Shown here piece after piece: positions 58,030-64,000 of a stretch of DNA of 64,000 bases. The number at the start of each line of letters is the position of its first letter. Within the stretch, counting starts at the first letter, position 1. The DNA is taken from assembly GCF_001426375.1 (NCBI RefSeq), contig NZ_LMEO01000045.1, forward strand, positions 929,173 to 993,172. Direction: 5' to 3'. The DNA is from Paenibacillus sp. Root444D2 (GTDB taxonomy: Bacteria; Bacillota; Bacilli; Paenibacillales; NBRC-103111). The notes beneath the pieces were generated by a model, which was not told where the DNA came from, did no database searches, and was given only the letters and a program-made list of their open reading frames with translations. The position numbers and the translations under genes were made by a program.

Positions 58030-58776
58030 ATGATAGATCGTACTAGTCACATCAGCATGTATGCTCAAATTGCAGCCATTCTCGAGTCTGCCATTCAATT
58101 GGGAGAGCTTCAACCCGATCAGAAAATTCCTACTGAGGCAGAGCTTATGGAAACATACAATGTAAGCCGTATGACCTCCCGCCAAGCCATTGAAATTTTG
58201 CATGAAAAAGGATTAGTGGTCAGAAAGCAAGGGAAAGGAACTTTCGTTATTGGTCCGAAGCTTAAACAAGAGTTAGGCGGCATGGAGGCGTTCTACGATT
58301 CTTTTTTACAAAAAGACCTCGAACCCAAACTTCTTGAAATGAAGGTAACAGATACGCCTGATGATGTCATAAGCATTCTAGGGGAACATTTTACACAATC
58401 CCTATTCCTTAAAAGGATCTACTACCGGGATGAAGAAGTTTTTGGTTTCAGCCTCATGTATTTGCCAGTGAACCTGGCATCCATCGTAACTTGGCCATTG
58501 GCCGAACAAAATGCTGGCTATACACTGCTTACTAAGCATGGAGGATACACGCTGAAAAATGCTAACCTTACCATTCGTGCCCTATCTGCCAATAAAGAAC
58601 AAGCTGAACTCTTGAAAATTGCGGCTAAGGAGCCTTTGATCCAATTGTCGCGAACTAGCTTTACTGCAGAGGAGCAGGCCATCGAGCATATCAAGCTTTA
58701 TTTGCGGGCTGACTTGTGTGAACTGAATATGAATGTACCGGGCAATTCCTTTTTGGTTGATGGGATTAGAAAATAG
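58030..58776 (+). CDS. GntR-family regulator, HutC/UTRA subfamily
   Basis: A 248-residue protein: winged HTH at residues 5-75 (MYAQIAAILESAI, PTEAELMETYNVSRMTSRQA, KGLVVRKQGKGTFV) and a UTRA ligand-binding domain at about 90-240 (LFLKRIYYRD, EPLIQLSRTSF). It starts at ATG 58030 with AGGAGG 12 bases upstream. Divergent to sdhB and first in the row with a TauE exporter and SuyAB-like genes, it probably regulates both directions in response to the substrate or an intermediate. TGGT/ACCA sites typical for HutC regulators lie at 59641-59655. Confidence 0.92.
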   Translation: MIDRTSHISMYAQIAAILESAIQLGELQPDQKIPTEAELMETYNVSRMTSRQAIEILHEKGLVVRKQGKGTFVIGPKLKQELGGMEAFYDSFLQKDLEPKLLEMKVTDTPDDVISILGEHFTQSLFLKRIYYRDEEVFGFSLMYLPVNLASIVTWPLAEQNAGYTLLTKHGGYTLKNANLTIRALSANKEQAELLKIAAKEPLIQLSRTSFTAEEQAIEHIKLYLRADLCELNMNVPGNSFLVDGIRK

Positions 58777-58808
58777 GACAAATATGTAACTAATGAGGAG
58801 ATGATGAC

Positions 58809-59594
58809 ATGTCATTTGCTTTGATTCTCATTGGATTTACAGGTGGTATTTTAACGGGGTTGATGTCAGTTGGAGGCGGGTTAATTCTCACTTTTTTATT
58901 GCTGCTCATCCCTCCTATGTTCGGACAGGAATACAGTATGCATATGATAGCTGGAATGGTCATTGTGCAGACTCTTTTTTCCTCAAGCTCTGGATTGGTT
59001 ACTTACTGGAGAAGTCGTCTCATCGATAGATTCCTAATTCGGAATATGGGACCTCCATCTTTGATCGCCGGAGCTTTTGGCAGCGCTTTATCTGAACAGA
59101 TGAGCCATGAGCTGCTAACCGCCATTTTTGCCATACTTGCCCTGTTTGCAACGGCCTCCATGTTTATCCGTCGGGTTGAAGATAACTCCACTCCCTACCG
59201 AAGTAGAACTTGGGCTATTTGTTTAGGCCTCGGCATCGGATTATTAGGCGGTATGTTTGGATTAGGAGCTGGTTTTTTATATTTACCTGTCATGATGAAT
59301 ATATTTAAAATCGAATCTAGAACTGCTGTTGGTACTGGACTAGCGGTTGGATTACTTCTTGTATTCGGTGCCCTCATCGGAAAAACGGTCGGAACTGCTG
59401 GAACAGAATTCCCTTGGTTCGATGGTTTAATTTTAGCCATAGGTGCGATTCCTGGAGGACTAATCGGATCACGACGCGGGAAAAGGATGAAATCTAAATC
59501 TCTTCAGTCCACCATGGCTGTTGCGATTATTATTGTTTCGATCAAAATTTGGGCGGATCTACTTCATGTATATGGACTCATACCAAAATTTTGA
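58809..59594 (+). CDS. TauE/SafE (TSUP) family anion exporter
   Basis: A 261-residue inner-membrane protein with about eight helices. GILTGLMSVGGGLILTFLLL and GIGLLGGMFGLGAGFLYLPV are the two TSUP repeats, each with the Gly-rich signature. GSRRGKRMKSK caps the C-terminal part. Members export sulfite, sulfoacetate or related anions in sulfonate-degrading bacteria. Its place beside sulfo-lyase-like genes supports sulfite export. It is 32 bases after the GntR gene and 123 bases before the suyA-like gene. Confidence 0.9.
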   Translation: MSFALILIGFTGGILTGLMSVGGGLILTFLLLLIPPMFGQEYSMHMIAGMVIVQTLFSSSSGLVTYWRSRLIDRFLIRNMGPPSLIAGAFGSALSEQMSHELLTAIFAILALFATASMFIRRVEDNSTPYRSRTWAICLGLGIGLLGGMFGLGAGFLYLPVMMNIFKIESRTAVGTGLAVGLLLVFGALIGKTVGTAGTEFPWFDGLILAIGAIPGGLIGSRRGKRMKSKSLQSTMAVAIIIVSIKIWADLLHVYGLIPKF

Positions 59595-59640
59595 AAATGG
59601 TATTGCTAAAACTAAGTTGTCAGATTATACTGATTTCATG

Positions 59641-59655
59641 ATTGGTATTACCACT
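59641..59655. promoter_or_regulatory. Possible HutC/GntR operator before the suyA-like gene
   Basis: TGGTATTACCA inside ATTGGTATTACCACT is a perfect five-base inverted repeat around one T and resembles TGGTCTAGACCA-type HutC-family sites. ACCACTTACCACTTACC follows as a short direct repeat. The site is about 65 bases before the suyA start; a promoter was not clearly resolved. Confidence 0.4.
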
Positions 59656-59717
59656 TACCACTTACCTATTACCATTATGTTAGGTATCAGAAAATCATCT
59701 TCAAGGAGGCTAACACG

Positions 59718-59996
59718 ATGCACAAGTTTCTAATTCACAAACAAGGTGATCATGTCGGTGTGGCTACATCGGACATCGAATCCGGCGAGAAAGTGATCGG
59801 CGTCTATATGGATGACGAATCAACCATTGAGGTAATAGCCAACAGCTCCATCCCTCTTGGTCATAAAGTATCCATTGCTGAATTGGCTCCAAAAGGTCAT
59901 GTACTAGAATATGGCTTGCCCATCGGCTATGCTCCAGACGGTTTTAAGATCGGTGATTATGTTCATACCCACAATATCAAAACGTTGAGGTGGTAG
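59718..59996 (+). CDS. suyA: Sulfo-lyase small subunit-like protein (SuyA/UxaA N-terminal SAF domain)
   Basis: A 92-residue SAF-domain protein. DHVGVATSDIESGEKV, STIEVIANSSIPLGHKVSIA, GLPIGYA and YVHTHNIKTLRW match the small subunits of UxaA-superfamily lyases. SuyA is the small subunit of (R)-sulfolactate sulfo-lyase, which splits sulfolactate to pyruvate and sulfite. Altronate dehydratase in two parts has the same layout. The exporter neighbours favour the sulfo-lyase reading. AAGGAGG precedes ATG 59718. It is followed three bases later by the large subunit. Confidence 0.85.
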   Translation: MHKFLIHKQGDHVGVATSDIESGEKVIGVYMDDESTIEVIANSSIPLGHKVSIAELAPKGHVLEYGLPIGYAPDGFKIGDYVHTHNIKTLRW

Positions 59997-59999
59997 AAG

Positions 60000-61157
60000 A
60001 TGACAAAACAACTTTATGGTTATCGTAGAGAAAACGGCGATGTAGGTATTCGCAATCATGTAATTATTCTTCCTGTAGACGATATTTCCAATACGGCTTG
60101 TGAAGCGGTAGCTCGCAATATTCAGGGCGTTATGTCCCTTCCCCACGCTTACGGGCGCCTTCAATATGGCAAAGACCTAGAACTGCATTTCCGCACCATG
60201 ATCGGTACAGGTTCCAACGCTAACGTAGCAGCTGTGATCGTCATCGGGATTGAACCGAATTGGACCAAAGTCATTGCTGATGGTATTGCCAAAACCGGAA
60301 AGCCAGTTGCCTGTTTCTCCATCGAAGGAACCGGAGATCTGGAAATCATTCGTCAAGCTTCGTGGAAAGCAAAAGAATTCGTTCAATGGGCTTCCGAGTT
60401 GCAGCGTGAACCTATCGAATTAAGCGAACTGAAGGTTAGTATAAAATGCGGTGAGTCTGATACAACGACAGGACTAGGTTCTTGCCCGACTGTCGGTCAA
60501 GCCGTTGACCGTCTGGTCGATGCTGGTGCAACTGTATTCTTCGGCGAAACTTCTGAGCTGACAGGTGGCGAGCATCTGATTGCTGATCGTTGTGCTACTC
60601 CAGAAGTCCGCCAGAAATTTATGTCTATTTACGACGATTACATTACGGAAATTAAATCCCAAGGAGTTGACCTGCTGGGTTCTCAACCGACGCAAGGTAA
60701 CATTGCCGGCGGATTGTCAACGATCGAGGAAAAAGCACTTGGCAATATCGAGAAAACAGGCAGCAAGCCTGTAATTGGTGCTCTTGAACCAGGTGAAATG
60801 CCGCAAAACGGGCCTGGGCTCTACTTTATGGATACATCGTCCGCTGCCGCAGAGTGCATCACGCTTATGGCCGCAGGTGGGGCGGTTCTCCACTTCTTCC
60901 CTACGGGACAAGGCAATATTATCGGCAATCCGATTGAACCCGTTATCAAAGTTACAGCAAATCCAAAAACAGTAAAAACAATGAGTGAGCATATCGATGT
61001 TGACTGTAGTGGTCTGTTATCTCGTGAAATCAATTTAACTGAAGCTGGCGATCTGCTGATGGATTACCTCTGCCGTGTTGTAAACGGCCGTTTGACTGCT
61101 GCAGAAGCGCTTGGACATAAAGAATTTGTTATGACCAAGCTGTATAGAAGCGCTTAA
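60000..61157 (+). CDS. suyB: Sulfo-lyase large subunit-like protein (SuyB/UxaA C-terminal)
   Basis: A 385-residue UxaA-superfamily large subunit. GYRRENGDVGIRNHVIILPV at the start, IKCGESDTTTGLGSCPTVG, FFGETSELTGGEHL, GGLSTIEEKALGNIEKTGS, HFFPTGQGNIIGNPI and KTVKTMSEHIDVD are the family core. They include Cys/Glu residues likely to bind a metal. The last block, with the HFFPTGQGN and NPI context, fits SuyB better than altronate or galactarate dehydratases in my reading. It should eliminate sulfite from a beta-sulfonate. The ribosome binding site overlaps the suyA end, so the two are coupled. Confidence 0.85.
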   Translation: MTKQLYGYRRENGDVGIRNHVIILPVDDISNTACEAVARNIQGVMSLPHAYGRLQYGKDLELHFRTMIGTGSNANVAAVIVIGIEPNWTKVIADGIAKTGKPVACFSIEGTGDLEIIRQASWKAKEFVQWASELQREPIELSELKVSIKCGESDTTTGLGSCPTVGQAVDRLVDAGATVFFGETSELTGGEHLIADRCATPEVRQKFMSIYDDYITEIKSQGVDLLGSQPTQGNIAGGLSTIEEKALGNIEKTGSKPVIGALEPGEMPQNGPGLYFMDTSSAAAECITLMAAGGAVLHFFPTGQGNIIGNPIEPVIKVTANPKTVKTMSEHIDVDCSGLLSREINLTEAGDLLMDYLCRVVNGRLTAAEALGHKEFVMTKLYRSA

Positions 61158-61168
61158 GATACCTGAGT

Positions 61169-61235
61169 TCACATACACAGCAATACATCATAGTTGGATG
61201 CCCTTCGAGGTATCCAACTATACATGTATTTGTGA
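61169..61235 (+). promoter_or_regulatory. Long imperfect hairpin after suyB
   Basis: ATAGTTGGAT (61190-61199) pairs with ATCCAACTAT (61212-61221). The stem continues outward with ATACAT/ATGTAT (61183-61188, 61224-61229) and TCACA/TGTGA (61169-61173, 61231-61235) over small internal loops. It lies 12 bases after the suyB stop. No T-run follows, so it is not a classical terminator. It may shield the suyAB mRNA 3' end or be a regulator site. Confidence 0.6.
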
Positions 61236-61284
61236 GCTTCATCCTTCCGAATATCGTGAAATGGATGTCTTTAGATCGCTATTT

Positions 61285-61293
61285 TGCTATAAT
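61285..61293 (+). promoter_or_regulatory. Extended -10 promoter of the FadR-type gene
   Basis: TGCTATAAT is a perfect TATAAT (61288-61293) with extended TGn. No convincing -35. The leader to TTG 61361 would be about 60 bases and includes CCCTTGTACAGGG, a near palindrome that may be a FadR-type operator. Confidence 0.5.
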
Positions 61294-61360
61294 GGAGCCG
61301 TTCATTCACGAAGTTACGTCTGTCCCTTGTACAGGGTTAAGAGAAAGAAGGTTGGTATGC

Positions 61361-62134
61361 TTGTTTAAATCAATTAATGAGGAACGTAAAACATTTTCAC
61401 GCAAAGTGGTCGATCATATCCATGAACTGCTCGCTTCCGGTCAGCTTAAACCGGGTGATAAGCTTCCCTCTGAACGTGAGTTGGCGGAAATGATGAATGT
61501 CAGTCGGCCAACCATTCGGGAAGCGTTCAAAATTTTATCTGCCATGAATTTACTTAACATTCGTCAGGGACACGGCGTTTTTGTTGCAGACCATAGCGCG
61601 CGTCTTGACAACTTGGCCTCCTATTTGTTTCTGCAAACCGACACGATTTATGAATTATTCGAAGTTCGAAAGATGATTGAAACGGAGAGCGCCGCCAAAG
61701 CGGCTAAGCGGGGAACGTCAGACTTCTTGGAACAAATCTACGAAACGACACGAGACTGTTACAATAAAGTTATCGTGGAGCAACAGTTTCAAACCAAAGA
61801 AGAACGTGACAAGTTTTTGTCTGAAACCGATCAGCAGTTCCATCTGTCGGTCGCAGAGGCGGCTGGTAATGAAGTTGTCATCCGGGTAATGACGAATTTG
61901 ATTGATTTGCTGCGGGAAAGCAGGATGCAATCCATAAAAATTCCGGGACGGGTTGAACAATCTCTTAAGGAGCATATGTTAATCGCTGAGGCCTTAATTC
62001 AAAGAAACACAAAACTGGCGCGCTCTAGGATGTTCGAACATCTTAGCAGTGTGGAAAGAACTCTTCTCCTTGAACTCGAACTTGAAGGAATACCGGTCAG
62101 CTTAATGGAAGAAAGCGAACCTGCTGATCAATGA
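61361..62134 (+). CDS. GntR-family regulator, FadR/FCD subfamily
   Basis: TTG 61361 is preferred because AAGAAGG lies 9 bases upstream and the HTH begins soon after; the product is 257 residues. A longer in-frame reading from 61232 is unlikely. The winged HTH (about 10-75) has LKPGDKLPSERELAEMMNVS and RPTIREAFKIL. The FCD domain (about 90-240) has FEVRKMIETESAAKAAKRG and DQQFHLSVAEAAGNEVV, with a possible metal-binding Asp/His pair. FadR-type proteins sense acids such as pyruvate, lactate or similar. It likely controls the suyAB and exporter genes. Confidence 0.9.
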   Translation: MFKSINEERKTFSRKVVDHIHELLASGQLKPGDKLPSERELAEMMNVSRPTIREAFKILSAMNLLNIRQGHGVFVADHSARLDNLASYLFLQTDTIYELFEVRKMIETESAAKAAKRGTSDFLEQIYETTRDCYNKVIVEQQFQTKEERDKFLSETDQQFHLSVAEAAGNEVVIRVMTNLIDLLRESRMQSIKIPGRVEQSLKEHMLIAEALIQRNTKLARSRMFEHLSSVERTLLLELELEGIPVSLMEESEPADQ

Positions 62135-62194
62135 ATCTATTAAGCCGCTCTAGTTAAATTGTAAAACGAAATTTGGCGATGGGAGATGTTAGTT

Positions 62195-63244
62195 TTGCAG
62201 ATTCCTAATACACAGCCTGGTCCTCTCGGAACAACCATTGTAAGTAATACGGCCAGTTGGAAAAAGCCTCTGAAAGGACTTGCATTAACGGTAACACTGG
62301 CTGTATTGGCTGGCCGTATCGCTGAAGTTCCCTTCTTTTCCATAATGGGAATTATGATTATTTCCATCATGCTTGGTGTCTTATGGAAATCCGTGATGGA
62401 TATCCCTACGGATGCTAGTATTGGCATTACGTTCAGCAGTAAGTTCTTGCTTCGGGCTGGCATCATCTTGATGGGAGTTCGTCTGAATTTCAGTCAAATT
62501 TGGGAAGCAGGGCTTTCAGTTGTGCTGATCGATATGATCGTAATTGTATTTACCCTGACTATCATGATCCTTTTGGGGAAATGGTTGTCCGTGGATAAGA
62601 CTTTTACCGTATTAATTGCCGTTGGCACCGCGGTTTGTGGGGCTGCTGCCATTGTCGCTGTCGCTCCATTAATAGGCGCCAAAAAAGAGCAAACGGCAAT
62701 ATCCGTTGCTTCTATAGCGATTTTAGGTACTATTGGGACTGTTTTTTATATTTTTTTATACCCCTATTTAGGGCTTGATCCTTATACTTACGGAGTTTTT
62801 GCAGGTTCTACGCTGCATGAACTGGCACACGTCATAGCAGCTGGAGTTCCCGGCGGAGATATAAGCAGCGAGACAGCTATTCTAGTCAAACTTGGCAGAG
62901 TGGCTCTTCTGATCCCTGTTGCTCTTATATTGGGTTACTTCTACCGTACAGGCGAGCGAACAGAAACGGATAAAAAGAGTTTGAAAAACCTACCCATTCC
63001 TTGGTTCATCTTCGGCTTTTTAGCTATGAGTTTGGTAAACACGACTGGCCTACTGCCTTCTTCAGTTATTCACTTCTTGATAGCGGCAAGCGTATTCTTA
63101 ATGTCTATTGCAATGGCAGGACTTGGACTGAGTATCAACATGACTGACTTCAAAAAAGTAGGAAGAAACACCATTGTTATGGCTATTGTGGGATTTGTTG
63201 CGCTGACAATACTGGGGCAAGTACTTATTACCGTTTTTTACTAA
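62195..63244 (+). CDS. YeiH-family (UPF0324) putative sulfate/sulfite exporter
   Basis: TTG 62195 is better spaced from GGGAG than ATG 62186; the product is 349 residues with about nine or ten helices. LLRAGIILMGVRLNFSQI, AVGTAVCGAAAIVAVAPLIG, KKEQTAISVASIAILGTIGT and FAGSTLHELAHVIAAG are the family signature. It is annotated in many genomes as a sulfate/sulfite-type exporter; proof is sparse. Together with the TauE-type protein it gives the cluster two candidate anion export routes. It ends at a terminator near 63283. Confidence 0.88.
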   Translation: MQIPNTQPGPLGTTIVSNTASWKKPLKGLALTVTLAVLAGRIAEVPFFSIMGIMIISIMLGVLWKSVMDIPTDASIGITFSSKFLLRAGIILMGVRLNFSQIWEAGLSVVLIDMIVIVFTLTIMILLGKWLSVDKTFTVLIAVGTAVCGAAAIVAVAPLIGAKKEQTAISVASIAILGTIGTVFYIFLYPYLGLDPYTYGVFAGSTLHELAHVIAAGVPGGDISSETAILVKLGRVALLIPVALILGYFYRTGERTETDKKSLKNLPIPWFIFGFLAMSLVNTTGLLPSSVIHFLIAASVFLMSIAMAGLGLSINMTDFKKVGRNTIVMAIVGFVALTILGQVLITVFY

Positions 63245-63282
63245 TTCTAACTCATCAATATTTAAATAAGGTGTTCGACAAT

Positions 63283-63319
63283 AACGGTAGCCGTCAATCT
63301 GATGGATTGCCGTTTTTTT
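63283..63319 (+). terminator. Intrinsic terminator after the YeiH-family gene
   Basis: AACGG (63283-63287) and CAATC (63295-63299) pair with GATTG (63305-63309) and CCGTT, leaving a seven-base bulge. A run of seven T (63313-63319) follows. The bulge makes the exact fold uncertain, but the T-run is clear. Confidence 0.75.
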
Positions 63320-63346
63320 GTTATAGGACTGCCTCACATTAGCCTA

Positions 63347-63448
63347 TTACCCTTCCGATCGCCAATCATCTTGCTTAAACTCCTTAAAATAACAAAGGAA
63401 TGCGACGCATAGCAAAAAACTGCATACAATTTCTTTAAGTAAAAACAT
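63347..63448 (-). CDS. Small 33-residue membrane-type peptide, unknown
   Basis: ATG 63448 to stop 63347, preceded by GTGAGGGTGATC (Shine-Dalgarno-like) and a good sigma-A promoter at 63524-63496. The product begins MFLLKEIVCSFLLCVAFLCY, a single hydrophobic helix with three Cys, and ends in a charged tail FKEFKQDDWRSEG. Such size and layout fit small membrane regulators or toxins, but I recognise no family. It lies alone in a 370-base gap between the YeiH-type and RsfA-like genes, antisense to the first. Real expression is inferred from its promoter and ribosome binding site. Confidence 0.5.
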   Translation of the reverse strand: MFLLKEIVCSFLLCVAFLCYFKEFKQDDWRSEG

Positions 63449-63495
63449 AGAGATCACCCTCACATTATTTAATTCCGATTGGTTTACTTGTATTA

Positions 63496-63524
63496 AGAAT
63501 ACATGTGATTTTAAATTTTGTCAA
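63496..63524 (-). promoter_or_regulatory. Sigma-A promoter of the small peptide gene
   Basis: On the minus strand TTGACA (63524-63519), 17 bases, TATTCT (63501-63496). The -35 is perfect, the spacing ideal, the -10 has four of six bases. Start would be near 63489, giving a 40-base leader to ATG 63448. Confidence 0.65.
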
Positions 63525-63580
63525 TCATCTAAACTCATCATGGATATGGAGGTACTAACAATTTCCCATTTGTCAGACGA

Positions 63581-63608
63581 AAAAAGCCACTTTGGCAAGT
63601 GGCTTTTT
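63581..63608. terminator. Bidirectional terminator after the RsfA-like gene
   Basis: AAAAAGCCACTT (63581-63592) pairs perfectly with AAGTGGCTTTTT (63597-63608) around TGGC, with T-runs on both sides. It lies just after the stop codon at 63615 of the minus-strand gene. Confidence 0.9.
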
Positions 63609-63614
63609 GATCAT

Positions 63615-63902
63615 TTAAACATTACCCCGATTTCTTATCAGAAATAAAGTTCCTGATTTGTATCGCACGCTATTTCTTTGTTGTGTACGTTCAGCTATAG
63701 CCGCATTAATTGCCTCTTCATGTCCTTCTCTAACTAAACAATTCCATCTGAATGAACACGCGCTGATACTGCTTCCAATACGCTCGGCAGCTTCTGAAAA
63801 TGCCTTTAATTCGTAACTTCCTTGACGGATATGCTTAAGTGTTATTTCTGCTAAAATTGCGTCATTTTCGGGGATCATCAAGTCATCATTTCGTTGTTTC
63901 AT
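63615..63902 (-). CDS. Short RsfA-like (Myb/SANT-type) transcription factor
   Basis: A 95-residue protein resembling the N-terminal Myb/SANT domain of the prespore regulator RsfA: NDAILAEITLKHIRQGS, LKAFSEAAERIG, ISACSFRWNCLVREGHEEAI and AIAERTQQRN. Full RsfA proteins are about 200-260 residues, so this is a short form lacking the coiled-coil part. AAGGTGAG precedes the ATG. Marks the host as a spore-forming Bacillales. Not related to the sugar genes; it has its own terminator. Confidence 0.8.
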   Translation of the reverse strand: MKQRNDDLMIPENDAILAEITLKHIRQGSYELKAFSEAAERIGSSISACSFRWNCLVREGHEEAINAAIAERTQQRNSVRYKSGTLFLIRNRGNV

Positions 63903-64000
63903 TTGCTCACCTTCATTTCCTTTTTCTCCATTTTCGCCTACTTAGATGCATTTTATTCTCACCCATAGAATTTGTGCCTATTGAGTCGAATAGTCGAATA

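Noticed and set aside
59718..61157. Altronate dehydratase (UxaA) for hexuronate catabolism
   Set aside because: The superfamily and split layout allow it, and the rhamnosidase locus nearby would fit. I ranked it below SuyAB because of the TauE-type and YeiH-type exporters and the HFFPTGQGN region. It remains the main alternative.
61232..61360. Longer N-terminus for the FadR-type regulator
   Set aside because: The frame is open from 61232, but that stretch contains the probable promoter and lacks a ribosome binding site; TTG 61361 is better supported.
1..64000. Mobile elements, tRNA genes, CRISPR arrays
   Set aside because: No transposase or integrase product, no regular short repeat-spacer pattern and no cloverleaf-like sequence was recognised by eye; a tRNA scan was not possible here.

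Overview
The window looks like an accessory, carbohydrate-centred region of a spore-forming Bacillales genome, most likely Paenibacillus or a close relative. Reasons: moderate GC content, strong AGGAGG ribosome binding sites, large LplA/LplB/LplC-type sugar ABC transporter parts without a local ATPase, a YesM/YesN-type two-component system, DUF4838 and heparinase II/III-like enzymes, and an RsfA-like sporulation regulator at the right edge. No rRNA, tRNA, CRISPR array, transposase or phage gene was seen.

Layout. Bases 1-8347 (+): two sugar ABC permeases (the first cut by the window edge), an aldehyde dehydrogenase of the alpha-ketoglutaric-semialdehyde type, then two large secreted proteins, one a six-hairpin-like protein and one a TIM-barrel glycosidase with two LamG modules. 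Bases 8421-48278 (-): a nearly unbroken run of about 28 catabolic genes. These include a sulfatase, SMP-30 lactonase, aldose-epimerase-like protein, toroid lyase-like protein, class III and DegT aminotransferases, a GH78 rhamnosidase, two Gfo/Idh/MocA oxidoreductases, sugar isomerases, a NagA-like deacetylase, an orphan solute-binding lipoprotein, a deacetylase-fold protein and a 1.2-kilo-residue heparinase-like protein. They are followed by a D-threonine-aldolase-like enzyme, SDR, RidA, M20 hydrolase, ceramidase-like protein, tandem GNAT, a YesN/YesM pair, a DUF4838 protein, a complete LplA/B/C-type transporter and a second ceramidase-like protein. Bases 48508-50337 (+): a second secreted TIM-barrel glycosidase, paralogous to the first.

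Together these genes read as a polysaccharide utilisation locus. Secreted enzymes cut the polymer outside, LplABC-type importers take up oligosaccharides, and enzymes without signal peptides remove sulfate, acyl groups and rhamnose inside. The sugars are then oxidised or isomerised, with NagA/NagB-like proteins suggesting amino sugars. Almost every functional class is present twice, which suggests two related loci side by side or duplication.

Bases 50395-57906 (-): an operon-like run sdhB-sdhA-sdhC-sdhD-fumarase alpha-fumarase beta, continuing with tiny gaps into a NagB-like gene and a second deacetylase-fold gene. Divergent from it, 58030-63244 (+): a GntR/HutC regulator, a TauE-type anion exporter, a SuyA/SuyB-like sulfo-lyase pair (UxaA superfamily), a FadR-type regulator and a YeiH-family exporter. 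This right-hand part is the most interesting region. A desulfonating lyase and two putative sulfite/sulfate exporters face an atypical succinate-dehydrogenase-like flavoenzyme (Cys where the FAD-linking His is expected) and a class I fumarase. It could be an undescribed C4-sulfonate pathway or a fumarate-reducing branch coupled to sulfolactate use. Two copies of a structured intergenic repeat with covarying stem bases flank sdhC. The window ends with a small predicted membrane peptide with a good sigma-A promoter and a short RsfA-like gene.
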